From positions 70,252,998-70,316,997 of the forward strand of contig OX375876.1 in NCBI GenBank assembly GCA_947359465.1: 64,000 nucleotides of DNA, written 5' to 3'. The stretch comes from Metellina segmentata (lineage: Eukaryota > Arthropoda > Arachnida > Araneae > Tetragnathidae). The stretch's first letter is position 1; every line of letters begins with the position of its first letter. The translations under genes were made by a program, and so were the position numbers. The notes under the pieces are model-generated. The model saw nothing but the letters and a program-made list of their open reading frames with translations. It did not search any database and had not been told where the DNA came from. Shown here piece by piece: positions 22,435-32,769 of this stretch.

Positions 22435-22860
22435 AAATCCGATTGAGAACACATCGTTTCCAGGTCTTTGGCGATACTTAGATTCCAGAAAATCAACTTC
22501 TAGGTTTTTCAGCAGCCCCAGACGAATAAAGTTTTCTACTTTGAGCAAACAAGATCATAACCTTGTTACGTAGTGAAATGGTTTAAAACATTGAAAGTAG
22601 AAAACCAATAGTTTAAAAGATCGAGTCTTTTCCGACTCTGGCAGAAATCAAAATATACATACCCGTCGCTATCGCATGTTAGCAGGTCATCAATTTTACA
22701 AAAGGAAGTCTAGTTGTAATATCGCCAATCTCCTTACATATATCTATTGCGATAAACTTGTCGTCAAATAGCGTAAATAAAACATACAAGAATGAAATCT
22801 CATTCTCCCGTAAACTTCGTAGTGTAAGTGGAGGTTTCGTTGAAACCATACTACTGACCA
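22435..22860 (-). other. Upstream remnant of the copia element, then unassigned sequence
   Basis: By continuity across the piggyBac insertion, the first part belongs upstream of the copia gag start on the minus strand. I could not delimit a copia LTR or primer-binding site, so how far the element extends to the right is uncertain. Confidence 0.4.
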
Positions 22861-22864
22861 ATAT

Positions 22865-23620
22865 TATCTCGCTCAACAGTAACTTAACATTGCATGGAAT
22901 GAGGACTGCGCAAATGATGTCATTAGAAAGTTACCAAAATACCTCATTTGACCTATCAGTCTGACTGTGCAGCCAAACTCAGTCCGCGCGCAGAGGGGAT
23001 CCGCAATACGTCAAAATTCGAGGTGCAGGACGAGCTTTGGGCTGGTGTAACTTTGGATTGCATGGAGTGAGGTCTGCGTAAGTGGAGTCATTAGAAAGTT
23101 ACCAAAATACTTCATTTGACTTATCAGTCTAACTGTGCTGCCACATTCACTCCGCGCGCAGAGGGGATCCGCAATACGTCGAAATTCGAGGTGCAGGACG
23201 AGCTTTGGGCTGGTGTAACTTTGGATTGCATGGAGTGATGTCTGCGTAAGTGGTGTCATTAGAAAGTTACCAAAATACTTCATTTGACCTATTAGTCTGA
23301 CTGTGCAGCCACACTCAGTCCGCGCGCAGAGGGGATCCGCAATACGTCGAAATTCGAGGTGCAGGACGAGCTTTGGGCTGGTGTAAGTTTGGATTGCATG
23401 GAGTGAGGTCTGCGTAAGTGGTATCATTAGAAAGTTACCAAAATACTTCATTTGACCTATTAGTCTGACTGTGCAGCCACACTCAGTCCGCGCGCAGCGG
23501 GGATCCGCAATACGTCGAAATTCTTAGGTACTGGACGAGCTTTGAACCAGTGTAACATTAGATTGCATGGAGTGAAGACTGTGTAAGTGGTGTTATTATA
23601 AATTTACCAAACTGGACTAC
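22865..23620 (-). repeat. 168-bp GC-rich satellite, about 4.5 units
   Basis: The anchor GAAAGTTACC recurs at 22926, 23094, 23262 and 23430 (exactly 168 bp each), with a degraded unit near 23599. Each unit carries AGTCCGCGCGCAGAGGGGAT and GAGGTGCAGGACGAGCTTTG. The last unit diverges most. Since 168 is a multiple of 3, a minus-strand frame (23011-23451, 146 codons) stays open across units as a 56-residue repeat, with KYFGNFLM and RRIADPLCAR in each. That is more likely a consequence of the period than a gene, but the lack of stops in three units is worth noting. Confidence 0.95.
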
Positions 23621-26604
23621 AATCACATGACTTTTACCAATAAAACTATCGGTCAATGTTAATATCAAACAGCACTTTTATCGTTCAAACTGTAAACAAT
23701 TAATTGCTGAATATTCACAATAAACAAAAGTTGAGATATATTTTGTCAGCTTCATTTATTCCACAATCCAATATCAGGACTGACGTCCAATCTAAGGTGT
23801 GTTTTCTCGACAAAACCTACCCCAGTTATTTTATGTCTTATAATTCCCAGTTACTCCACAAGATATGTGTGTACTTACCTCGTAGCGTCTATGATATTCA
23901 TTTGTCATTTGTGGTACTTTGGTGCAGGAACTTTTCCTAATAATTTCATTTCATATCACGCTTAATTTTTAGACATGTGTGTAGTCTAAGTAAAGTTTGT
24001 GCCATAATCATGTTCTCTAGACATACTTAGGTAATATACTACACGAATCACGTTTCTCCTAACGTAATCCTACCTCAATTCACACTTAGCAGAATTGCAT
24101 TACTAATATCGCTCCTGAACTGACTCCTCAATAGTTTCAAATCAAGGCGCGGCTCATATAGATTCCAGCTACTGTTTCGTGACAATGCACTCACATTAGC
24201 ATCAACAACGGTTTGTGCTGATGCGGTCAGACCTGAATCCTTTTTCGGAAGCATATGTCCGAAAATAAATTAACCTGTAACGTGCTACGACTTTGAAATG
24301 TATGCGCAGTGAAATTGAAATCACCTGGCACTCCTTTCAGCACACAATTTAGAAAGTATTATGCGAGTGCCTCATAATAAAAAAAATCTCGACGCTATCT
24401 GTAAATGGGTTCGCGTTTTTCAAACGAAGCACTTAATTTAGCAAGCAAGCCCTGACTGGAAAGCAAACCTTCTCGCTTAATTAAGTATTCCTGCGTTCTT
24501 TCTCGGAAGTTTCTTTAAAACACAAGCGTAGATGTGTTTTAGTTATTAAATATTAAAGAAACCAGTCGTGAATAATCTCAATCGACGCAGTTACAGCGAG
24601 ATACGTGTTTGCGAAAATAATCCGGGCATGTTCTTCCCAGGTCACGAAAGCTTTCCCAAAAAAGGAAGGATCTGGAATAAAGAAGCGAGTTTTTTGGAAA
24701 AGAAAGTGATCCGATATTTGTCTAATATGCGCCGCTGAATTTATGCTCTAACGAGATTAATCTTATGCATCTTCCTTCATGCATTAAGAATTTGTTAAGT
24801 GAAAAGAGATTTTTAAGAAAAAATGGAATCGAAATTTTGTAGACATTAAATCCCAAGTAAATGGTGCGACGTGAGTGATTAGCACAACAGCATTAAATGA
24901 TGGTGAGAAATATTAATAATTTGATGTAATACTTCACAAATAACTTATAAGTAAGGACTGGGTATAGAAAAGGTATATACATAGCAGGTACCAAGCTTAA
25001 ATGGAAATAAAATGTTATCAAAGATAACTCGTTTTATTGTAAAAGTTTAGCCCGTAATAACCGTTTATCATAACGTTTTTGTCTATTTGCATATCAAGAT
25101 TTGTTTTCAATATTATTTAGAATCTTACGTGTACAATAGACACCTGAGTGAGGCTTGACAGTTTATTAATCCAATGACTGTTCATTCTGATCGAAAATAA
25201 AATTACTTTGTGATTAAAAATGATAGTATCCCATTGACTCTCGTGTACTTTTTTTCCCAGTGCTACATTATAGCTGCTTATGGATCGTATGATGATTTCG
25301 GGATTAATTTCCAAGAACTTGGGCAGTCTCAAATTTACCTAGGGGTACTATGGGAAGTGCCCCCTTAAAAGTTCCTTGTTCCTTCGTTGAAGACTTTGGA
25401 GAAACTTGTCCAAATTTACTTATCGTCTTAAAGAAACTAGAAAACTTGAAATCGCTAACTTTATTTGAGCCCGTACGAGACATAAACTCGTAATCAGGCG
25501 CTAGAGTTTAGCAAGTGCTTTAGAGTGACACCCTCTAATGTATGTACAAACTGTAATTATTAAATTAAAATGCCTTTTAATTCATACTCCGAGCATTAGC
25601 GCAAAATTGTTACTGTTTTCAGCATACAAGGTGTTTTAAAAATATCTGACCAAAGTGTAAAGTGTGGTAGAAGGTCCCAAATTAAACATTTCTGTCAAAG
25701 CAATGTGTCTGGAAATGCCCCGTTTAGGCGGTAAATGGTCCTGTTTAGGTCAGTCTATAACATAATTTCTGTGGCGTAAGGTAGCATTCTCCATTCGGAT
25801 TTTCAACTGCAAACTCCTAATTCTTGTAGCGATGGTATTTATGACTAAAAAATAATTTGCGAATCATAAAAATTTACTTTATAATTAAACAACTTCAATT
25901 GAATTCCGTTTTATTAATCACAATCAATTCATCCTAGTTAACCACTCCGCCTGTCCTATAAAGCCCGTAGTAGTTCCAATTACCACTACAAAACGGAAGG
26001 GCCTTTAAAATCGGCGGAACCCAAACCCAGGGGCTCAGCTATTAGCGATTCACAAACGCTCTATCTCCAATTGGCCAGTAGCTGTCATTCTCAACAACTT
26101 AGTCACTGCACGTAGTTCTCCCGTGTCATAAAAATCAATCATTTCTTGCCCACTGAATACACAATATAAGACTTGTCCTTCATCTGAGATTTTTCTCTCG
26201 CTTTTTTCCCTTGCGGTAAATGTATTTATATATATACTTTGGGTTTAATCGATCCCACCCCGGGGAATACGGAATGAGCCATGTAATTGAAATAAATACT
26301 CAGTTTTCCTCGTATAAGTGAGCTGGGATAATTCCGCTGTGGAATCATTATGTCCCGGAATCTAATGCATTTGAGATGGATTTTATGTTGGGGGCTTTTA
26401 AGAACGGGAAGAAGTATGGGGGTGATTTCATATTATATTTGGAGGTTTTTTTATATCAGAAGAAGCATTAAGGGACTATAATAATTTACTGGGTTTTTCA
26501 TTCCTCGTGGAAAAAAATTGTTTTGAGTTGTAGTATAAAATAATAGCATTGATTGCAATTTTCTGAAGTATGGTGTATCGTGTCATTGAACTGGAGTTCG
26601 ATTT
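23621..26604. other. Low-copy stretch with GC-richer parts, no gene recognised
   Basis: The parts at about 24.1-24.8 kb and 25.9-26.4 kb are less AT-rich than the rest, contain no repeat found elsewhere in the window, and lack open frames of convincing length. They may be conserved non-coding sequence or parts of a host intron. No protein family recognised. Confidence 0.35.
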
Positions 26605-26605
26605 C

Positions 26606-26795
26606 AGCCCTAGTGGTTGTCTCGAAGATGTATGTTCAAAACTGACTAGACCTTGATAGACTAGATATCAGTTGAAAGAACTGATATATTGATCATAAAA
26701 ACGGGGCAATGCCTTGATGATGAGGTACCTAGTCATTAGCAAAATTCCTCAAATATTGAAGGACGAGGTATCTCTTTGAAACCACTTGTAAAAGG
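26606..26795 (+). mobile_element. MITE-like repeat, 'TCTCGTC' family, copy near 26.7 kb
   Basis: It begins CCCTAGTGGTTGTCTCGAAG, which parallels the family start, and ends GAAACCACTTGTAAAAGGTT as an inverted counterpart. The interior contains GAGGTACCTAGTCATTAGCA and GACGAGGTATCTC, variants of the family phrases. Length is about 190 bp, with no coding capacity. Confidence 0.55.
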
Positions 26796-27600
26796 TTCAA
26801 AATAGAGTTTTTACATTTTGTGTTCTCGAATACTTCTCGCAATTTCTTTGTTTTTTGGCATGTTCTCTTTTAAAATAAGAAGAAAATTTATGCGTGTACC
26901 CATTTTTTTTATTTCTTTCGATTGATTGTTTTATGTTCATCATTTGTAGTTCATAAATGTTGGACAACAAGGAGATGTCCTTCTGTATTTTCAATAATAT
27001 TATTGATTGATCTAACAGCAATATAACTGCTTACTTTGTGCTAAGTAACATGTAAATCCTTCCTACAATAAAAATAAGTTTTTAAAAGTGACGTCTCTGT
27101 CAAAAAGCTTTGAAAAAACTTTACACAGTTGCTCATAATGAGGATGATAAATTATGTGCCAGTGACCAGAAGAGTAAAACACTAGTTTTGAAGGAGATCA
27201 AACTTTCGACAAACATAAGTATAACTAAACGTAGAAGGTTTAAGCAGTGTGGACCAAAGACGATACGAAAACCCAAAGAAGGTGTGAATTATGCATTGAT
27301 TTTCTTTTCCAGTAACATGTTCAAACTATCCAAATAAAGACGGAGTGTTCGTACACACAAAATTTTTTTACATTTAAAGTTTTTTATTCCGTTTTGAGTC
27401 ATTTTTTTAATGAATGATTAGTGGTTTCTGAGTTTGGTAAATGTATGTGTACATGATTTGTGAGTACTCACTGTAACAGTGACTGAACTAAACAATGTCA
27501 TTCTGTTTATCTGTCTTGTGACTGTTTTATATTTCAATATTTTGGCAATCATCACATCAAATTAATTTCGATTTTTTTTTTCATATAGTGTTAATATTTT
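26796..27600. other. AT-rich stretch with an unrecognised short open frame
   Basis: A 75-codon plus-strand frame (27110-27337) encodes a Lys/Arg-rich peptide with TKRRRFKQCGPKT. I recognise no family and see no supporting splice or promoter structure. The rest is AT-rich with nothing assigned. Confidence 0.25.
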
Positions 27601-27609
27601 ATACAATAC

Positions 27610-28840
27610 TATGGTAAAGACCCGTCATACGACGGATGCATAACAAAATTTATTTATTTTAGTCAAACTTCATAAACATATTTTTTAACCTGACGTTGCG
27701 TGATCACTACCTATGATAAACAATATGAAATAATGATCGGAATGTTATTTTTGATACTTCCTATCTCGTTTCGCTTATGACATCATACAACCATTCAAAA
27801 CAAATAGGCCCGGTGCACACATCCAGTTTTTCAACGTGCGTCGTCGCTGCGGCAACGCAAGTGCGGTCAGAGAAACATTAGATCCAATGGAATAGGCATC
27901 CGACGCCGTTGAGGCGACGCACGTCCAACTTGCGTGCAATTTGTACTGCAATTTCCAACGGCCACAGCTCGTCGCACACTTTTCTCCAGTCTGAAGTACC
28001 TTGTTTTCTTAAATGAATGGAATATAAAAAATAATTAATAAATGGTTATATAGAGTAACGTCTATTTTTAATCAAAATATACTTTTTTTACACCAAGTAA
28101 GCGAAATAAACGTGTTTTCTTCGATAGAATATTTATCGCGAATGGCACGAAATGAGTACTTGAGTCATTTCACAGCTGTGTGTGCATAGTTGGGCTTCGG
28201 TGCCGCAACGGCGGCACACGTTGAAATATCGGATGCGTGCACCGGGCCTTAGAAACTCCATACTCATGACATCACACAACCAATCAAAACTTTAATAGCC
28301 TCGGAAGCGCAGGTCTTAACGTTTTATGTAATAAGACTAGGATAAATGTTTCGTCATACGACGGGTGAATAACAAAATTTATTTATTTTGGTCAAACTAC
28401 ATTAATATATTTTTCAAACCTAACAGTTCGTGATCACTGGCTGTGTATAAATCTTTTTCCAACACTATCTGTCCACTTTTGTTGATCACTGGCTATGTAT
28501 AATGCTTTTCTCAACACTATCTGTCAACTTACCTTGCTTTTGAATGGTGTTGTTTTATTAGCAATATATACTGGTAAAAAATACTATTGGAAAACTCAAT
28601 TTTTGATCATCACTGCTAAAGCAATGATTTGCTTGCGGCAATCGTATTATACTCAATGTTATTTCCATGGAGATTTCAAATGTAATGATTTTTGATATTT
28701 CGTATCTCATTTGGCTACTGACTTCACACAACCAATCAAAACAATTAAAAACTTCTCCTACTCGTGACTTCACACAATTAACCAAAGCTTTAATAGCCAC
28801 GGAAACACAGGAGAACGTAGTGTTTTAAATAATAAGGTAG
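27610..28840 (+). repeat. Duplicated repeat unit (two diverged copies)
   Basis: Copy one (27612-28315, interrupted by a 442-bp MITE) and copy two (28335-28815) share CGTCATACGACGG, ATAACAAAATTTATTTATTT, GTGATCACT and then CACACAACCAATCAAAAC and TTTAATAGCC. Copy two also has a nested duplication: the phrase TTGATCACTGGCTATGTATAA and its variant recur within about 60 bp, followed each time by CAACACTATCTGTC. The family is unknown to me. No coding potential. Confidence 0.7.
27807..28248. mobile_element. 442-bp MITE, PIF/Harbinger-like
   Basis: Both ends carry the perfect 12-bp inverted repeat GGCCCGGTGCAC, continuing with similarity for about 45 bp through TTTCAACGTG and GCGGCAACG. The flanks are ATA (27804-27806) and TTA (28249-28251). 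A related copy of the host repeat shows the uninterrupted site as CAATTAAAAAC at 28743-28753, so the target was TTA and the left duplication has one change. GC-starting termini with a TWA target are typical of PIF/Harbinger; the superfamily is inference. Confidence 0.8.
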
Positions 28841-28951
28841 TCTATCTTTGTTAATACATTGTTTAAATTTTTCCCTTATAGTTTTAAACCCGTTTTACTT
28901 TAATTTTTAATTTGTTTTTAAACTTTTTTTTATATAATGGTATTGATAATA

Positions 28952-29210
28952 TCTGTGCTCAGATGTCAAAATAATATAAGTCACTTTTCCCAAAAAAATT
29001 AAGTAAGTCCCATCCTAGAGTCTGGTTTGTTAATGTTTTGAAGGAAACAAAATGTCGTAGGTCTTTTTCTTTCAGTTCATGAGAAAACAAAGGTGGAAAA
29101 TTGTAGTAAGTCAAAAAACACAGAACCACATGTTGAATCTTGAATCTTAAAATAGCTGTCACGAAAAATTAAAAAAAGTGACTTGTAACATTTTGCCATC
29201 TGAGCACAGA
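28952..29210. mobile_element. 259-bp TA-target MITE, copy 1
   Basis: The ends TCTGTGCTCAGATG and CATCTGAGCACAGA are inverted repeats that continue through CAAAAT. TA lies on both sides (28950-28951, 29211-29212). The interior also pairs partly with itself (AAGTCACTTTT and AAAAAGTGACTTGT), so the element folds back. A second, inverted copy lies at 41656-41893. TA duplication and small size suggest a non-autonomous Tc1/mariner element. Confidence 0.85.
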
Positions 29211-29212
29211 TA

Positions 29213-30230
29213 TACAGTATTGAGAGAATTGCATTTAATAAATGGGCCTGCCTTGGAGTTTGTCAATCCTAATAAATTGGTAAATTAAGAAAATAACTGG
29301 ATAAATATAAATATATGTACTGGCATTTCGTTTAGTATTGAGTACACATGCTTAAATTAACCTTAATATGGCAATATTGAAGAAGTTGTGATGTAAATTG
29401 AGCATTTCTATTATTCAGATTCTTTTACCGTAACAGGTGTAAAGGTAATTATCTTTCCAAAATTTATTTTTACACAATTAAAATTCCAATGCATTTATTT
29501 TTATCTTTGAAAAATATAAATAATTTCCAAATATTTGGGTTGGTTTTAACGTTGTATAGCGTAAGGGTAATATTTGGCTTTGCTGCGCCAGACACAAGCC
29601 ATACAATATCAAGCAATATACATGCAAACACAATAAAAGTTTTACTCACTTAGAAGAGAGAAATGCACTGACATCGAATAATTGGAACGGATTATTCGAA
29701 TAAGAATAATCCGTTATAAGAATAAAACATTCAATTTTGCACAAGAACTGGGAAGAAAATAGTTATTTTATGTCCAATATTGCTAAAGACGTGTTTATTT
29801 CCTGACGGCATTTGTACAATTCTGCCTAATTTCCTCAAATGTCCTTAGTTTGCACACGTGGTTGTAGAACTTCGTTTTATGAAAAATAAAACACATTTAA
29901 AATAATGGAGTTTATTCACAAAATAATTATGTTTATAAGTGTTTTCAAATCGATAGTATTTACAAAACGATTAAACATATGGCTAAGTAGGAGTAGGTGT
30001 TTTTAGTCATATGATGATGTTGGCTGTCTCAATAAATAATTAGGCAGGTAAAAAATGTATAACTTTAGTAGTTCATAAAAAACAAATAAACATAAGCTGA
30101 GTGGTATACATGCATAGCGTCTTTCCTGAAAATAAGTCCTATTATGGAAGTTAATATGGCCCTATCATCCTTGAATATTGAATTCTAAAGAGGTATCCAT
30201 TTGTTTTTTAAAATCATCACATAGTAAGGT
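29213..30230. other. AT-rich stretch, no gene seen
   Basis: The only distinct structure is a perfect 12-bp-arm palindrome at 29686-29715 (AACGGATTATTC, 6-nt loop, then its complement). No coding similarity. Confidence 0.45.
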
Positions 30231-30231
30231 A

Positions 30232-30330
30232 AGGTAATTTTGATTAACATCGTACTAGAACTAGAGCAACACAACGGGTTATTGACGACGGTCCGGGATC
30301 AATCCCCTAAGTGACATCATCACGAAGCAG
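30232..30330 (+). repeat. SINE-like repeat, CCGGGATC family, copy 1
   Basis: It contains TAGAGCAACACAACGGGTTA and GACGGTCCGGGATCAATCCC. The second stretch resembles the T-arm/B-box of a tRNA gene (compare CCGGGATCAAAACCCG in the 55.3-kb copy). Two more copies lie at 55.1 and 55.25 kb. Origin from a tRNA is inference, since no clear A-box is visible. Confidence 0.5.
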
Positions 30331-31291
30331 CACGACTGATAGAAAATATGGATTTGGTTAGATTTATAGTCAGAGCCATGCGTCTAATTTTCATGCATGA
30401 ACCGATCTCACCATTAAAATCGTTAAATGTACATTCATTTAGGATGGTTCAAATTACAAAATGTGGTTTTGTTGACACTTACACTCAATAGGTAATTGAA
30501 ACACTCATTCCCAATTGAAACAGGTAAGTGGCTTTCATACTCTTCAATTAAACTCCTGAATTGAAAAAATGTGCTTTATGGTGAATCGTATGCTTAACAA
30601 ACAAAAACTCGTGTTTATTGACCTCATTACAGTAGTATTATTTTCTAATTTTTACGCTCGGAATCAATTCTGTATTTTTAAATGCTGTTTCATTTATAGT
30701 TTTAAATTATGGCAAGCTATGCAAGCTCAATAGGTAAATAAAAAAAATCACGAATTAATATGTTAGAATAATTGTTTTTCAGTCGCTTTTTCTTCAGTTT
30801 AATATCTCTTTTTCTGAGTACAGTTAGAATTTAAAAAAATGAAGTTTAAGAAAGAATTTTAGTTGTATTTTCTATTCATCAAATGCAACGACTCTACAAA
30901 TGATGCGATTTGAAAGTGAAAAGTCATGAATATCTTATCATCAAATTATTTTGTTACATTCTCCTTAAAGATGGTGAAATGCGAAATATCGCATGCCTAT
31001 TACACATATGAACATATAGGTAGAAAAACTATGAGTGTAGAGTATTCACATTAGATGCCCGTCATAGTAGAGTGAAAATCCAACCTTTAACTCGCAATAT
31101 TTAGTAGACATATTCTAAGTAACATACAAAAGATGATGCAGTAATTAGGTATAACAACATCCTCAAAAACCAAAACTTCTCTATTCACCAATGCTAGTTG
31201 TTTCTCATGACACATAAATTAAAACAATGGTAACATAACTAGTAGATATTACAATATCAAGGGTTAGAGTTAGTATGATCAATTTACGGTA
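30331..31291. other. AT-rich stretch, no gene seen
   Basis: No recognisable protein similarity or repeat. It ends at the TA that flanks the Tc1-like element. Confidence 0.45.
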
Positions 31292-32085
31292 CAGCTACAC
31301 TCTACGTTTATGAGTGATGGCAACGGCTTGGCGATTTTTTTTGGCGCACTTCTAGTAGCGAGTTATGATAAATTAAGGCAACCCATCTTTCGTTGTTGTT
31401 GTTGTGGTTTTCATGGCAACCTCGGCAAACGGAAACTTTTAATTTTCATTTTGAATATTCTACAAAGTTCTTCCAAAATCCGTTAAACTCGTTAGAATTC
31501 ATTGATTCGTTTGAAATTTTTTCTTTCCTCCCATTGGTTATTTTGTTTTAAAAATATCCTTTGATTTCATTGGTCCTTTTAATTCGTTTTCTGTGATACC
31601 ATAGGTCCTTTTATTTGTATTTTGACAGTTGTGGAATTGTTATTTTGTTATAATACTTTTAACGACAGGATTAAGAGTTTTGTTTTTTTTGACCATTTTC
31701 GTTTTCATTATTTTTTACGAGAGAATTCTGACTTTATCAGGTATTATTTCTTGCTTTTTTTCTTTTGTAAATCTTTTTCAACATGATCACTGTATTTAGT
31801 GTACTTGATAAGTTTCAGGGTATTCTTACCATTCGTAGCTTAATTTCTCTGCTGGTTCACAAATGTGTTTTGATATGTGCTTAAACTTACTACTTTTTCT
31901 GAAATTTTTTTAAAAATATATACGTTTTAAAACGTTTTGAAATGTGCTTAAAAAGTGTGTTGTAAAAAGAAAAAAAATTGTGACATAAGAGAGTTAGAAA
32001 ATAATTATTTCCTTGGCGACTTTAGAAGTGCGCCAAAAAAATCGCCAAAGCCGTTGCCATCACTCATAAACGTAGAGTGTAGCTG
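31292..32085. mobile_element. Internally deleted Tc1-like element
   Basis: Inverted termini: the left end CAGCTACACTCTACGTTTAT, continuing GAGTGATGGCAACGGCTTGG and a TTTTTTGGCGCACTTCTA stretch, is repeated in reverse complement at the right end for about 70 bp. The left flank is TA; the right is TT, probably a mutated TA. The right 315 bp are homologous to the terminal region of the Tc1-like element at 10660-10988, but no transposase remains. At 794 bp it is a non-autonomous derivative. Confidence 0.85.
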
Positions 32086-32769
32086 TTCCCAATTTACTAA
32101 TAATCTTACTTTATGTAAGGAATTAAGAAACGGATACATAGTAAACATTTGCCCGGGCTTTTTAATACACATGTATACGTATGTTTGAATGCGCATGTAT
32201 TTAAACACACTTGTAGCACGGATCTATAAACCCAGGATCAATGATACTTGACTACAATTCAAAAATACACGACTTCTATTACACGCGTAAGCATATCAAC
32301 TAAGTATACATGAAATCTAGGAATGCGTATTATATTATCTATCCATTGTACCACTTAAGCTCAAAATCCGTATGAAATTTTAAGAAATATATCGCGTCTC
32401 ATGTATTGGCAAGCATCAAAATCTGTAATTCTCAAATCAGTACCAACCTTTTACTGAGACTTTCCCCTGGGGTCTTCACGAATCAAGCAACCTCATTCTT
32501 AAGTGTAATCGTTGCGTCGCTCCAAATAAATCTAAAGCAGGAATAATCAATACAATTTCGATCGAATTTTGTGATGTGTTCACTACAGACTACTGAATCG
32601 GTGTATCTTATGCGCACTGAAGCCCGAATGATAGAGTGTTCCATCATACGCCTGACAGCCTTAAATCAGATTTTCGTCTAAGGGATTTTCCCCCTTTTTA
32701 ATGCGTTTTTTTCACCTGTAATACCAGAGAAAGTTTCATCCTAGAAATAGTTTTCAGGATTTTACTTTG
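32086..32769. other. Stretch before the satellite, no gene seen
   Basis: No protein similarity is seen. The last about 100 bp (TTTCATCCTAGAAATAGTTTTCAGG) already resemble the satellite weakly, so the true edge is gradual. Confidence 0.4.

Noticed and set aside
23011..23451. 146-codon minus-strand frame as a protein gene
   Set aside because: It lies wholly within the 168-bp satellite, whose period is a multiple of 3; no start context, domain or flanking gene supports it. Kept only as a finding.
27692..27702. Remnant of the piggyBac left end (CTGACGTTGCGT)
   Set aside because: Only about 12 bp match and the phrase is not followed by the hairpin; it lies in a different repeat, where the sister copy reads differently.
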